Positions 16,268 through 25,542 of a stretch of 64,000 nucleotides of DNA are shown in pieces. The stretch is taken from positions 6,599 to 70,598 of the forward strand of contig JANODX010000241.1 in assembly GCA_031412915.1 (NCBI GenBank), in the 5' to 3' direction. This DNA comes from JAGNNV01 sp031412915. GTDB taxonomy: Bacteria > Acidobacteriota > Vicinamibacteria > Fen-336 > JAGNNV01. The translations under genes and the position numbers were made by a program. Under the pieces are notes generated by a model. It had not been told where the DNA came from. It saw nothing but the letters and a program-made list of their open reading frames with translations, and did no database searches. Within the stretch, counting starts at the first letter, position 1. The number at the start of each line of letters is the position of its first letter.

Positions 16268-17577
16268 CCCCGGCGTCCAAACTGGCCATCGAGATCTGGT
16301 CGCCTCTTCCCCCGGGGGCCTCGGGCGTCGCCGATTACGTGCACGAGCAACTGGAGTTTCTCGATCGTTCGCTCTCCCTGACCCTGGTCGTGGAAGATCC
16401 GGCGGACATCGATCAGGGACTGCGCCGCCGGTACCGCGTGATCGCGCCGGCCGAGTGCGACCCCCTGGCCTTGCGCCTCTACCACGTCGGCAATTCGCCT
16501 CTCCATGGTTTCATCTATCGCGAGGCCGTCCGAACTCCCGGTGTCGTCGTTCTTCACGAGTGGAATCTGCACGAACTTCTGCTTGGATTCGCGGTCACCG
16601 CCGGCAATTTCGTCGACTATCGCAACCACCTGCGCCGGGAGCATGGCGCGCGGGGCTCGGTGGCCGCGGAAACCATCGCCTCCGCCCTAGGGGGGCGGTA
16701 CTGGACGAGTGTGTTTCCCTTGAACGCGGAGATCCTGGGGCGAGCCCTCGGGGTGGTGTGCCTGTCCGGCTCGACCGCGGCGCGGGTCGCAGCCCGCGCG
16801 CCGGAAACACCCCTGCTCCATCTTCCCCATCACGCCCTCTTGAAGGCCCACGTCACCAACCGATCGGAAGCGCGAGCCCGACTGGGCCTTGACCAGGGCG
16901 TGAGCGTGGTTCTGATCCCGGGTCTTGGAACCGCATCGAAGTCGATCGATGTGGCGCAGGCGGCGATCGAGTCGATTCGTCCGCGGGCCTCAGGCCTGGT
17001 TGTGGTCAGCGTCGGCGGGGAATCGAGGGAGGCGACGCATCCACCCACCCCCCTGGTTCGCGCGCTGGGCCGCGTCGATCTGGAGACCCTGGGAGATGCG
17101 CTCCTCGCCGCGGATGTGATTCTGGCCCTGCGCTTCCCCAGTCGGGGCGAAGCTTCCGGCGTGGTGATGCGAGCCCTTGCCGCGGGACGCGCGGTGATCG
17201 TCTCTTCGGGCTCGACCGCGGATGAAGATCTCCCCGAGGGTGTCGTGGCCCGCGTGAATCCCGGCCCGGCGGAGGTCGCGGAGCTCGGCGCCCTTCTGGA
17301 ATTTCTGCTTAAGGACGAGACGGCACGCCTGCGCATGGAGAGACTGTCCCTGGAGGTCGCTCTCTCCCGCCCGGCCGACGCCATCACCGAGGGACTCTCG
17401 GACTTTCTCCGTGAAGTCGCGCACCGGCGCGGGGAGCAGGAATCGAAGATCCTCGCCCGCGCGTCCGAGGCGGCGAACCTCCGAGGACGAGTGCGCCACG
17501 ACATCGAGGCCGCGGCGATGAGCCTGGGTCTCACCAATGTTCCGCACAATGTCTTTGAGAGACTCGCCGGACTCTAG
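16264..17577 (+). CDS. Divergent glycosyltransferase (GT-B fold)
   Basis: A 437-aa protein starting at GTG 16264 (GTGA overlap). The N-terminal domain begins LAIEIWSPLPPGASGVADY, the SG-x-ADY loop seen in several GT4 enzymes acting on O-antigen or mycobacterial glycans. Residues 90-190 (VVLHEWNLHELLLGF, LRREHGARGSVAAETIAS) match the insertion typical of that group. The C-terminal donor half is degenerate: the canonical glutamate motif is replaced around RFPSRGEASGVVMRALAAG. It is probably active, but with more doubt than its neighbours. Confidence 0.75.
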   Translation: MTPASKLAIEIWSPLPPGASGVADYVHEQLEFLDRSLSLTLVVEDPADIDQGLRRRYRVIAPAECDPLALRLYHVGNSPLHGFIYREAVRTPGVVVLHEWNLHELLLGFAVTAGNFVDYRNHLRREHGARGSVAAETIASALGGRYWTSVFPLNAEILGRALGVVCLSGSTAARVAARAPETPLLHLPHHALLKAHVTNRSEARARLGLDQGVSVVLIPGLGTASKSIDVAQAAIESIRPRASGLVVVSVGGESREATHPPTPLVRALGRVDLETLGDALLAADVILALRFPSRGEASGVVMRALAAGRAVIVSSGSTADEDLPEGVVARVNPGPAEVAELGALLEFLLKDETARLRMERLSLEVALSRPADAITEGLSDFLREVAHRRGEQESKILARASEAANLRGRVRHDIEAAAMSLGLTNVPHNVFERLAGL

Positions 17578-18317
17578 TGGCCACTCCGGTTTCGCTGTCC
17601 GTCGTCATCCCCGCGTTCAACGAGGAGACCCGCCTCCCCGCGACCCTCGCGGCCATCCTCTCCTTTCTGCGTTCCCGCGGCGAGTCGTTCGAGATCGTAG
17701 TGGTGGATGACGGATCGCAGGACCGCACCGCGGAGGTGGCGCGCGCCGCGGGGGCCGAGGTTCGCGTCCTGCGCAATCCCGGAAACCGGGGCAAGGGTTA
17801 TTCGGTTCGCCAAGGGATGCTGAACGCGGTGGGTCAATGGCGTTTGCTGTCGGACGCCGACCTGTCGACGCCCATCGAAGAACTGGCCGCCCTCCAGTCG
17901 GCCCTGACGGATGGCGTCCAGATCGCGATCGCCTCGCGGGCGGTCTCCGGAGCCAGACTCGAGAAGCGACAATCGCTGGCCCGCGAGAGTTCGGGGCGGT
18001 TCTTCAACCTCCTGGTTCGCATTCTGCACCTTCCGGAGATCATGGACACCCAGTGCGGTTTCAAGCTCTTCTCGGCCGCGGCCGCGGAGGCCGCGTTCCG
18101 GGAGGCGAAACTCGACGGCTTCGCTTTCGATGTCGAAGCTTTGCTTCTGGCCCGCCGGGCCGGGTTCAAGATTCGCGAAATCGCGGTGACCTGGCGCAAC
18201 GACGAACAGTCCCGAGTCAGTTTGGGGCGCGGCCTCGCCGCATTTGTCGACCTGTTTCGTCTGCGTTTTCGCGGGCGAGACGGGGGCCCGAGCTTTGGGC
18301 GCCTACGGCCGCGGTGA
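17577..18317 (+). CDS. GT2 glycosyltransferase, dolichyl/polyprenyl-phosphate glucosyltransferase-like
   Basis: A 246-aa GT-A family 2 enzyme, last of the cluster, starting at GTG 17577 that shares a base with the previous TAG. Motifs: LSVVIPAFNEETRLPATL, IVVVDDGSQDRT (nucleotide binding), RGKGYSVRQGM and LLSDADLSTPIEELA (DxD-type metal site). This arrangement matches ALG5-like enzymes that make polyprenyl-phosphate-glucose or -mannose from UDP/GDP-sugar. There are no C-terminal membrane spans. It could supply the lipid-sugar donor for the GT-C-like protein in the same operon. Its 3' end overlaps the convergent surA-like gene by 15 nt. Confidence 0.85.
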   Translation: MATPVSLSVVIPAFNEETRLPATLAAILSFLRSRGESFEIVVVDDGSQDRTAEVARAAGAEVRVLRNPGNRGKGYSVRQGMLNAVGQWRLLSDADLSTPIEELAALQSALTDGVQIAIASRAVSGARLEKRQSLARESSGRFFNLLVRILHLPEIMDTQCGFKLFSAAAAEAAFREAKLDGFAFDVEALLLARRAGFKIREIAVTWRNDEQSRVSLGRGLAAFVDLFRLRFRGRDGGPSFGRLRPR

Positions 18318-18878
18318 AGGCCGCCTGATCTCCGCCCGCGATCGAAGTGCCCCCACCCACTCCTCGATCCGCTGGTCCAGATCCCGCCGCTCGAGCAACT
18401 CGCGAATGGACGGCGCGAGGAGACTGAAAGCGGGTGGTTGGGGATCGTTCACCACCTTCTCGTTGAAGACCCTGCGAACCTCGGCATCTTCCACTCTCAC
18501 CAGCGAGCGCAGGCGCTGGTCGATGTAGTTCGATATGGCGAGTTGAACCAAAGCCTTGCGCCGGAGGGCGGGCCTGGTGAATCCCGTCCCGGCCTTCTCC
18601 TGAAGAGCAAGCATCGCGCGCGCAATCGTGTCCTCGGATGGAGAGTCGTTCAAGAGCCGGGAGGCCTCATCGAACATCAGACTCTCGTCGATCGTGCGCT
18701 CGAGCGCATCTGCCTCCTCGAGATGCAGGAGCGCCCTCGCAAGCACCACGTCGGAGTAGAGGATCGGCTTCTTGTTGATAAAGGCCAGCGTGCGCTCGAT
18801 GAGCGTACCCGCGGCCGCGGAAAAGCCGCCCGCGGCCTGGATCATCCCGAAGAGAAGGACGAACACGGCCCGCTTCAT
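18303..18878 (-). CDS. SurA N-terminal-domain-like periplasmic chaperone lacking a PPIase domain
   Basis: A 191-aa exported protein. I choose ATG 18878 (MKRAVFVLLFGMIQAAGG), 7 nt after the TamA-like stop; an ATG at 18896 is also possible. After the signal peptide it reads GTLIERTLAFINKKPILYSDV, the characteristic SurA/parvulin N-terminal start. A helical domain follows (ALVQLAISNYIDQRLRS, EVRRVFNEKV). No parvulin domain is present, so it is much shorter than SurA. It may bind unfolded outer-membrane proteins for the barrel-assembly proteins encoded just upstream. Function is inferred from fold and context. Confidence 0.65.
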   Translation of the reverse strand: MKRAVFVLLFGMIQAAGGFSAAAGTLIERTLAFINKKPILYSDVVLARALLHLEEADALERTIDESLMFDEASRLLNDSPSEDTIARAMLALQEKAGTGFTRPALRRKALVQLAISNYIDQRLRSLVRVEDAEVRRVFNEKVVNDPQPPAFSLLAPSIRELLERRDLDQRIEEWVGALRSRAEIRRPSPRP

Positions 18879-18885
18879 GTGTGGC

Positions 18886-21582
18886 TTAGAACGCATATCC
18901 CACTCCGAAGTGCAGTTCGTGGAGGCTCTCGCCCGCGAGCCGGTCGAGCTTGAAACCCCAGTCGAGGCGCAGCGGACCGAAGGGGCTGCGATACCTGACC
19001 CCCACACCCGCAACCTTCCGGAGGTCACCCAGTCTCACGTCGGAGACTTCCGGAAACACATTCCCGGCTTCGACAAAGACCTGGACCCCGAGTTTCCTGG
19101 TCACGTCGATTCGGGCCTCCAGGGCGGTGGCGATCAGGCCGTTGCCGCCCCCGGGCACGAACATACCTTCGGCGTTGTAGTACCCCGGTCCCACCTGGTC
19201 CGTCTCGAAGCCGCGCATGACCGAAGCACCCCCGGCGAAGAACCGCTCCGGAAGCGGGAGTTCGGTCGAACGGTTGAAGGCCCTCGCCAGACCCAATCGA
19301 GCCGAGGCGGCCAGCACCACTCCCGCTCGCAGTTCTTCGTATCGAGCAACAAAGAGGAAGGATTTGACGAAAGAGTCTCCGCCCAAAGACTCCAGGGACA
19401 ACAGCGTCTCCACCGAATAGAGGGTGCCGCGCCGCGGATCGATCGCGTCGTTCCTGGTGTCGTGAACGAGACCGAGGGAAGGCCCGGAGATCCTTCCGTC
19501 ACACAAGTCACGATTGACCTCCGCGCAGTTCTGAGCCACATTCGAAGTGGTGGTCTCCTGGAAGGTGTAACGAGCGAGGAGGTTGCCCAGGCGGACGGGA
19601 AAGACGGTCTGGGCCTGGAAGCCCAGGCGGTGGAAATCGAAGGCGTCCCGGGTGCGATCGTCCTCCACGTAGATCTGGACGTTCACGGCCTGGCGACGGC
19701 GAAAGGCGTACGGATCGGTAAGAGAGAGAAGAGCCTTGGATCCGTTGATCGAACCCCGGAGGAACAAGGACGCCTTGCGCCCCCGCCCCGAGATGTTGAG
19801 CTTGGTAAACTCTACGCTCGCTCTCACCTTTTCGGTTTCGGCGAAACCGAGGCCCGGCACAATGGTGGTGCGGGCCCCTTCGGTCACCTCGATGATGAGA
19901 TTTCTCTCGTCTCCCTGGACCGCGACCTCGCGAATCTGAACGCTGGTGAAAAGACCGGTGGCCGACAATCCGGTCTGGGTGTCGAGGACCTTCTGATAGG
20001 AGAGAAAATCGCCTTCCTTCAAACGGCTCTCCCGGAGCACCACGGTCTCCCGGGTGTCCCGGAGGCCGACCACGAGCACTCGACCTACCCTCACCCGCGG
20101 GCCTGGGGTCACCTGAAAGACCACCGCCACCCTCGTGCGATCGTCCGAAAACTCGGTGGTCGCGTCCACGCGGGCGTCGACGTATCCATCGTCACGCAGA
20201 GACGCAAGTAACCCGGTTCGATCACGGGCCACGTCGGCGTTGCGAAAGACCGCGGCGGCTCTGCTCGCGAGTTCGATCACGGAACCGTCGCTGCGTTCCT
20301 TCGGGGGCGGAGCCCCTTCAATCACCACCGAACCGATCCTGGTCATCGAGCCCGGCACAATCTTGAAGATCACCTTGGCTCGTCCGGGCTCACCTGACTC
20401 TTCGTGAGAAACGAGGGCGTTCACGTGCCCCTGCCGGATGAGGTCGGCGCGCAGTCGCGCCTTCTCGGCTTCGATGTCGGCGTCAATCCAGGGGGCGCCG
20501 GCGGTCAGGCCGCCTTGTGCTTGAGGAGATGAGGGCACTCCGTCGGTTTGATACTCGACTGCTGCCACCATCCATTTCGGACCGAGGTGGACCACGAATT
20601 CCCCGCTCACCCGATCACCGTTTGGAACCTCCTGGAAATCGACCTCCACATCGCGGTAACCCTGCTTCACGTGGTCGGACTCGATGGCGGACATGGTTTC
20701 CTCGATCGCATCCTGAGACAGTCCCTCCTGCTCGAAACGGGAGCGCGCCTTGATCTTCTGCTTCTCGCCGAGGAGGTCGAGTTTCAGATCGAAGGGGGCG
20801 CCCGGAGTCACAAAGAAGACCAGGTCGCCCGAAACACTCTCGGTTCTCACCTGAGCGCGATAGTGTGCGTTCTTCCAAAGGATGGCGAGCAGCTCCTCCT
20901 TCCATCGGTTCAAGGTTTCTGCGGTGAGGGCGTCTCCGAGCTGCGCCGGGGACTTCGGGGCCGGCAGCGTCATGGGCCAGCCATCGATCCGGGAGGAAAC
21001 GAGGGTCTCCCGTCTGGCCTGAAGCACGCGGACCCGGACGTCTCGAATGAAACCGGCGTCGGGTGATTCCGTCCCCGCGGGCAGAAGCTCGATCTCGATG
21101 GTTGCCATCGGGTACGCCTGGGAGCGAAGCCACTCCGTCATTCGGACCGAGGCGTCGGCCAGAGACTTGTCTCGGAAAGGCTCGGGGGCGTGCAAACCCG
21201 AAGCGCGGTTGAGCCCCTTCGCCAGTGCGGGCTCGAGCGGGAGATCCGAACCGCTCTCGCTCAATCGGGTCACAAAACGGAGCTCGCCGAGGCGAGGCGT
21301 CTCCAGAACTGTGAAGACCAGCCGGAGGCTTCCGTCGGGCCCGATCTCCTGCTCAACCCTCACTTCGTCGAACAGATCCATGGCGGACAGAAGAAGCACG
21401 CTCGAACGAACCGTCTCCGCATCCTCTGGCTCGCCCACCTTCACCGTGAGGTGGCGCACCAGAGATGGATCGCTCGCGCCTCGGATCTCGATAGCGGAGA
21501 CCGGGGCGTTTTGGGCGCGGGCCATGATCGGACTGCACAAAACGAAGGCCGAAAGCACCGAACTGAAGGTTTCCGGTCTCAT
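18886..21582 (-). CDS. Omp85-family outer-membrane assembly protein (TamA/BamA-like)
   Basis: An 898-aa protein with signal peptide (residues 1-23, MARAQ-N). Residues ~25-580 are a series of POTRA-like beta-alpha units (for example VSAIEIRGASDPSLVRHL and GRVLVVGLRDTRETVVLRE), more than the three of TamA. Residues ~580-898 form the 16-strand barrel, including the conserved loop-6 motif as GASVMRGFETDQVGP, and a C-terminal barrel signature ending in Phe (LHFGVGYAF). Omp85 proteins insert beta-barrel proteins in the outer membrane. Its ATG overlaps the TamB-like stop (ATGA), supporting a TamA-TamB pair. Confidence 0.88.
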   Translation of the reverse strand: MRPETFSSVLSAFVLCSPIMARAQNAPVSAIEIRGASDPSLVRHLTVKVGEPEDAETVRSSVLLLSAMDLFDEVRVEQEIGPDGSLRLVFTVLETPRLGELRFVTRLSESGSDLPLEPALAKGLNRASGLHAPEPFRDKSLADASVRMTEWLRSQAYPMATIEIELLPAGTESPDAGFIRDVRVRVLQARRETLVSSRIDGWPMTLPAPKSPAQLGDALTAETLNRWKEELLAILWKNAHYRAQVRTESVSGDLVFFVTPGAPFDLKLDLLGEKQKIKARSRFEQEGLSQDAIEETMSAIESDHVKQGYRDVEVDFQEVPNGDRVSGEFVVHLGPKWMVAAVEYQTDGVPSSPQAQGGLTAGAPWIDADIEAEKARLRADLIRQGHVNALVSHEESGEPGRAKVIFKIVPGSMTRIGSVVIEGAPPPKERSDGSVIELASRAAAVFRNADVARDRTGLLASLRDDGYVDARVDATTEFSDDRTRVAVVFQVTPGPRVRVGRVLVVGLRDTRETVVLRESRLKEGDFLSYQKVLDTQTGLSATGLFTSVQIREVAVQGDERNLIIEVTEGARTTIVPGLGFAETEKVRASVEFTKLNISGRGRKASLFLRGSINGSKALLSLTDPYAFRRRQAVNVQIYVEDDRTRDAFDFHRLGFQAQTVFPVRLGNLLARYTFQETTTSNVAQNCAEVNRDLCDGRISGPSLGLVHDTRNDAIDPRRGTLYSVETLLSLESLGGDSFVKSFLFVARYEELRAGVVLAASARLGLARAFNRSTELPLPERFFAGGASVMRGFETDQVGPGYYNAEGMFVPGGGNGLIATALEARIDVTRKLGVQVFVEAGNVFPEVSDVRLGDLRKVAGVGVRYRSPFGPLRLDWGFKLDRLAGESLHELHFGVGYAF

Positions 21583-24500
21583 CGTCGGCCGAGGGTAATC
21601 CGCGTTCGCACGTCCGCTCCGTAGCCCTCAGGCTCCGCCCAACTCAACACCAGAGAGAAGCGATTTGAGAGCGAGTACTCAAGCGCCACGAGCTGGTTCT
21701 CCGTTCCTCCGGAGAGGGTGCGGGAGTAAACGACATCGAGGTCGCGGGTAATGCGTTTCCCCACCGTCAGCCGCGCCCCCGACCGGGTCAGAAGGCCCGG
21801 GTCGATGGAGAGGCGCGACAAGCCAAACCCCTGAGCAACCTGGCCGGTGACGTTGTCGCCCAGCCACGCGGTGGCCAGCGTATTGACGCCCCCGGCGCCC
21901 AGGGTTTTGAGGTCGGTCGTCGAAGTCCCGGTACCCCCGGTGTTGACGACTTCGTTCTCGTTGCCGCCGGTCAGCAGGGTGGCGATCTGAGGAGAGGTGA
22001 GGGGCGGATCGGAAGTGATGCGGGTTGAAACCTGGTCCATGGTGCCGTTGGCCTGCAGGGTGAGCCGGTAAGACCGCATTCTGGTCTCGGCCTCGATCTC
22101 GAAAACGGGATCGATCTTCCGCGGATTCGAAAAATGAGCGACACCCTTGCGCACGTCGTAGGTGTTGCCTCCGAAGAAGACCTTTCCGCGCTCCACCTGC
22201 ACTCGACCCAGAAGCTGCGGATCGGTGGGCGAACCGGTCAGGGTCAGGTCAGCCCTGGCCACCAGCGAGGCGAGGTTGTTGTCCAGGCGTAGGGTCCCGG
22301 GCGCCTTGATGGCGATGTCGAGACGCATGGCCGACGGTTTGAGATCGGAGGCGGCGCGGGAGAAACCAACGGAGTTGTTCTGGGCGCTGAAGAGGTCGGA
22401 AGTGATGGCGTACTTCCTGGTCCACACCGCTTTCGATACCATGAGCTCGCCCGTGAGCCAGTGCGATTCCGTGGTGCCTTGGAGCCGGAGTGAAGCACCG
22501 AACGTGGACCTTAGGCCCTCGGGATAACGCAGGCCGAGCGAGTCTCCGTTGAAGAAAAAATCGAACGACGGCGGGGTAACCGCTCCAAATCCCATCTGTC
22601 CCGAGACGGAGACGCGGCCGCCTCCGAACCGGCCTTCCATTCCCGCCACTCGGGCCTGCGTCTCATTGAAGACGATCCGGCCGTTCAGACCGTCGAGGCC
22701 CTGGGGAAAGGCGCGCAGACGAAGGGCGCCCTCTTCGATGTCAAGACCGCCCGAAACCCGTATGGCCCCTCGGGATCCTCCAATCTGACTTCGCAGCGTG
22801 GCCGCGCCGCGCAGACGCCACTCTCTCAGGAAGACTGAGAAGACGCGCAGGTCGGCACGACCCATCACGGCGAGATCATTCGTGTCGTCGGGCTTAAGAG
22901 CCAGTTTGCCCGAAATGCTCAAAGACGTGCCCTCTCCGGTCAGGGTCAGGCCGGCAATGCGGACCTCGCCTTTTTCAACATCGATCAGGGAGCCGGGAGC
23001 GGCCTCGATCGCGTACTCGGGAACCGCGATGCGGAGGCGTCCCTCGCGTATCCGGGCATTGATCGAGCCCGGATCGCCAAGCGGGCCCTCGAGGTGCGCG
23101 ACCGCGGAAGCGGTGATGGTCACCGCGTTCTCCAAACGCTCGCCCAGGGCTCGCAGCACCGGGTCGAGGCGCGCGTTGGTGAGCTTGACCTCGAGTCGGC
23201 TCTCGTGGGGTGCGCTCGCTTCGATGGTCCCGGAAACGTCCGCCCGGAAGCGGGGTGAATCGGATTGGCCGGTGACGTGAAGCACTCCATCACCCTTCCC
23301 CTCGATCTCCACCGCCATGGCGCCGATTCCTTCGTCGCCGTAGAAGATTCTTTTCGATTCGAAGTGGGCGGCAACGCGCGGCTTGGCGATCGGGCCACTG
23401 AGGGTGGCGCGACCCGTAACGTGGCCGCCGATCATGGGCTGGTCGGCGGCTTGAAGCCCCAGGTCAGAAAGCTCCACCTCTTTCAATTCCACCTCTCCTT
23501 CGAACGCGGAGACCCCGGCCGCTTCCTCGATCAGCGTGCCCTTGACCAGCAGGTCACCGCCGCCCACCACGGCCTCAAGGCTCTCCACCCGGACTACCTC
23601 GCCCTCGAACTGGAGCTTCGCATCCGCTTTCGCGAAGGCGATTCCCGACGCCTTCCCCGCCGTACTCGTAAGGCTCGCCTGGCCGAGAGGCCTCGACATT
23701 GTTCCGAGGAGCCGGAGGGTGCCCGAAACCGCGCTGTCGACCTCGAATTCGGACCCGATGACCCGCAAAAGCTCCCTGGTCGGCCACTCTTTGATCACAA
23801 TGCTCAGATCCATGGCGTCGTCGACACCCGCGCCACCCAGCCTTTGCACGCCGTTCATCTCCACCCGCGAGCCGCCACGGGCGGCGATCAACCGGTCGCT
23901 CCTGAGGTCCACCGTGGAGACGCTTCCGGCCCAGTCAATGGCTCCCCAGGGAACGCCAAGGTAGTCAACACTCATCCCGCTGAAACGGCCGGTGAACACC
24001 GGCGCCGTCATCGTACCCGTGACTCGACCCTGGAAAGTGCCGTTCCCGGTGGCCGCGAGCGGTTTTGCATGGGTGGCGCCAAACGCGGTGCGGAGACGAA
24101 CACCCAAGGCGTCGGTGGTGGCGAGATCCTCACTCAGGAGTCGGACGTCGAGGCTCAGTCGCTGGTCCGGCTGGATCGAACCATCGAGGCTCACCATGGT
24201 CCGGGGCGCCTCGAGCCGAACCCCGGTCATGGTGATGACGCCGCTCGTGGCCCGAAAAGGAAATCTTCCGGAGAATGGCTCGCCCAGGGCGGGGTCGGCC
24301 GTGAACTGGAGTTCACCCGTGCCGCTCAGCAAATTCGAAGCTCCAGGCGGAAAGGAAAGGTCGATCGCTCCTCCGACTCGCGAACCAAGGCCTGCGCTCC
24401 CCGAGTCGAAAAGCCAGTGGAGGAGCGGTTCCGCACTGAGGCCATCCAGGGTTCCCGCCACTCTTAGCGTCGCGTCGCGGGGCGCGTCCACCTCTATGAC

Positions 24501-25496
24501 CGCCTTTCCACCAAGGGCTTCGAGGGTCAGGTCTTTGAGGCGCAGATCGGAGCCGTCCCACGACAGACTCGTCGAGAACGTATCGACCGGAATCGAATCG
24601 TACGAACCTCCCTGGCCTCGCAGCGTTCCAGTAAGTGCGAGTTTCTCGCCATCGACCGCGAGCACCGCCCTGGTCTCAGCGATTCCCTTGAGGTCCAGCC
24701 CGGTTCCGGCCATCTTCCGGTCGAAGCTTTCGAGATCGAACGGACCGGAGATTCGAATCTCACCGGTGGGTTGCTTATGAAGATCGAGTTTCCCGACCAG
24801 CGACAGTTTCGTGCCGGCGGCCGTGAACGATCCTGAGTCAATGTGCAAGGTCGAGTCTGCGAACCTGACCCCGAGATCGAAGCGTGAGTCCTGGGCCGGC
24901 AGGGCGCCGAAACGCATCGGTCCCGGACCGGCGCTGAGCTCACCCCGGAGGAGGTTCTTCGCATCCGCGACCAGCGAGGCCTCGAATTTTGGCCAGGCAA
25001 GTTCGAGCGGGATCTTCTGGTCGTTCAGAAACAGATCGCCGGAATGGACCACCAGCTTTTCAATCGACACCTGACGCGAGGACGGGCCTCCAGACGAAGC
25101 CATCTGGGGCAGGTCGGTCGAACCGTCCGGGAAGACCTGGACCGAGATCTGCGGTCGCTCAAGTTCAAAGCCGCGAAGCAAAATCCGCGTAGTGAAGAGC
25201 GACCTGAAGGAGAGAGCCAGGTGGACCCGCGGCGCCACCAGAGACGGCCTCCGGGATCCGGCGAGCCCGGGAATCGTCACCTCCCTCAGTTCAATCACGC
25301 GCCCAGCGAGATTCACCGAAAGGGCTCCCACCGTGACTTGCCGGTTCAGGGCCAGGGCCAGTCGGCGCTCGACCTCGGTCCTCAGGGCCTTCTCGCCGAA
25401 GAGTGCGAAGAGGGTCAGGGCCACGAGCCCGATGAGGGCGAAAGCGGCGAGGCTAATCCGGCTGAACCGAGCGATCTTTCGAATCAAGACCTGCAT
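21579..25496 (-). CDS. tamB: TamB-like translocation/assembly module protein (AsmA-like superfamily)
   Basis: A 1305-aa protein with one N-terminal membrane anchor (residues ~13-33, LAAFALIGLVALTLFALFG) and a long periplasmic region made of short beta repeats. The C-terminal ~350 residues match the TamB (DUF490) domain: MRLDIAIKAPGTLRLDNN, GRVQVERGKVFFGGNTYDV, FSNPRKIDPVFEIEAETR and ITSDPPLTSPQIATLL. TamB-type proteins bridge inner and outer membrane, help barrel insertion with TamA and have been linked to phospholipid transport. Length and pairing with the downstream Omp85 gene fit this. The upstream neighbour is a biotin carboxyl carrier gene 46 nt away. Confidence 0.88.
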   Translation of the reverse strand: MQVLIRKIARFSRISLAAFALIGLVALTLFALFGEKALRTEVERRLALALNRQVTVGALSVNLAGRVIELREVTIPGLAGSRRPSLVAPRVHLALSFRSLFTTRILLRGFELERPQISVQVFPDGSTDLPQMASSGGPSSRQVSIEKLVVHSGDLFLNDQKIPLELAWPKFEASLVADAKNLLRGELSAGPGPMRFGALPAQDSRFDLGVRFADSTLHIDSGSFTAAGTKLSLVGKLDLHKQPTGEIRISGPFDLESFDRKMAGTGLDLKGIAETRAVLAVDGEKLALTGTLRGQGGSYDSIPVDTFSTSLSWDGSDLRLKDLTLEALGGKAVIEVDAPRDATLRVAGTLDGLSAEPLLHWLFDSGSAGLGSRVGGAIDLSFPPGASNLLSGTGELQFTADPALGEPFSGRFPFRATSGVITMTGVRLEAPRTMVSLDGSIQPDQRLSLDVRLLSEDLATTDALGVRLRTAFGATHAKPLAATGNGTFQGRVTGTMTAPVFTGRFSGMSVDYLGVPWGAIDWAGSVSTVDLRSDRLIAARGGSRVEMNGVQRLGGAGVDDAMDLSIVIKEWPTRELLRVIGSEFEVDSAVSGTLRLLGTMSRPLGQASLTSTAGKASGIAFAKADAKLQFEGEVVRVESLEAVVGGGDLLVKGTLIEEAAGVSAFEGEVELKEVELSDLGLQAADQPMIGGHVTGRATLSGPIAKPRVAAHFESKRIFYGDEGIGAMAVEIEGKGDGVLHVTGQSDSPRFRADVSGTIEASAPHESRLEVKLTNARLDPVLRALGERLENAVTITASAVAHLEGPLGDPGSINARIREGRLRIAVPEYAIEAAPGSLIDVEKGEVRIAGLTLTGEGTSLSISGKLALKPDDTNDLAVMGRADLRVFSVFLREWRLRGAATLRSQIGGSRGAIRVSGGLDIEEGALRLRAFPQGLDGLNGRIVFNETQARVAGMEGRFGGGRVSVSGQMGFGAVTPPSFDFFFNGDSLGLRYPEGLRSTFGASLRLQGTTESHWLTGELMVSKAVWTRKYAITSDLFSAQNNSVGFSRAASDLKPSAMRLDIAIKAPGTLRLDNNLASLVARADLTLTGSPTDPQLLGRVQVERGKVFFGGNTYDVRKGVAHFSNPRKIDPVFEIEAETRMRSYRLTLQANGTMDQVSTRITSDPPLTSPQIATLLTGGNENEVVNTGGTGTSTTDLKTLGAGGVNTLATAWLGDNVTGQVAQGFGLSRLSIDPGLLTRSGARLTVGKRITRDLDVVYSRTLSGGTENQLVALEYSLSNRFSLVLSWAEPEGYGADVRTRITLGRR

Positions 25497-25542
25497 GATC
25501 GCAAAGGATCCCCTTTGCTCTCCACTCGGGCAGGATGCGGTC

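Noticed and set aside
18772..20211. 479-aa ORF antisense to the Omp85 gene
   Set aside because: No motif or ribosome site; the opposite strand has full Omp85 signatures.
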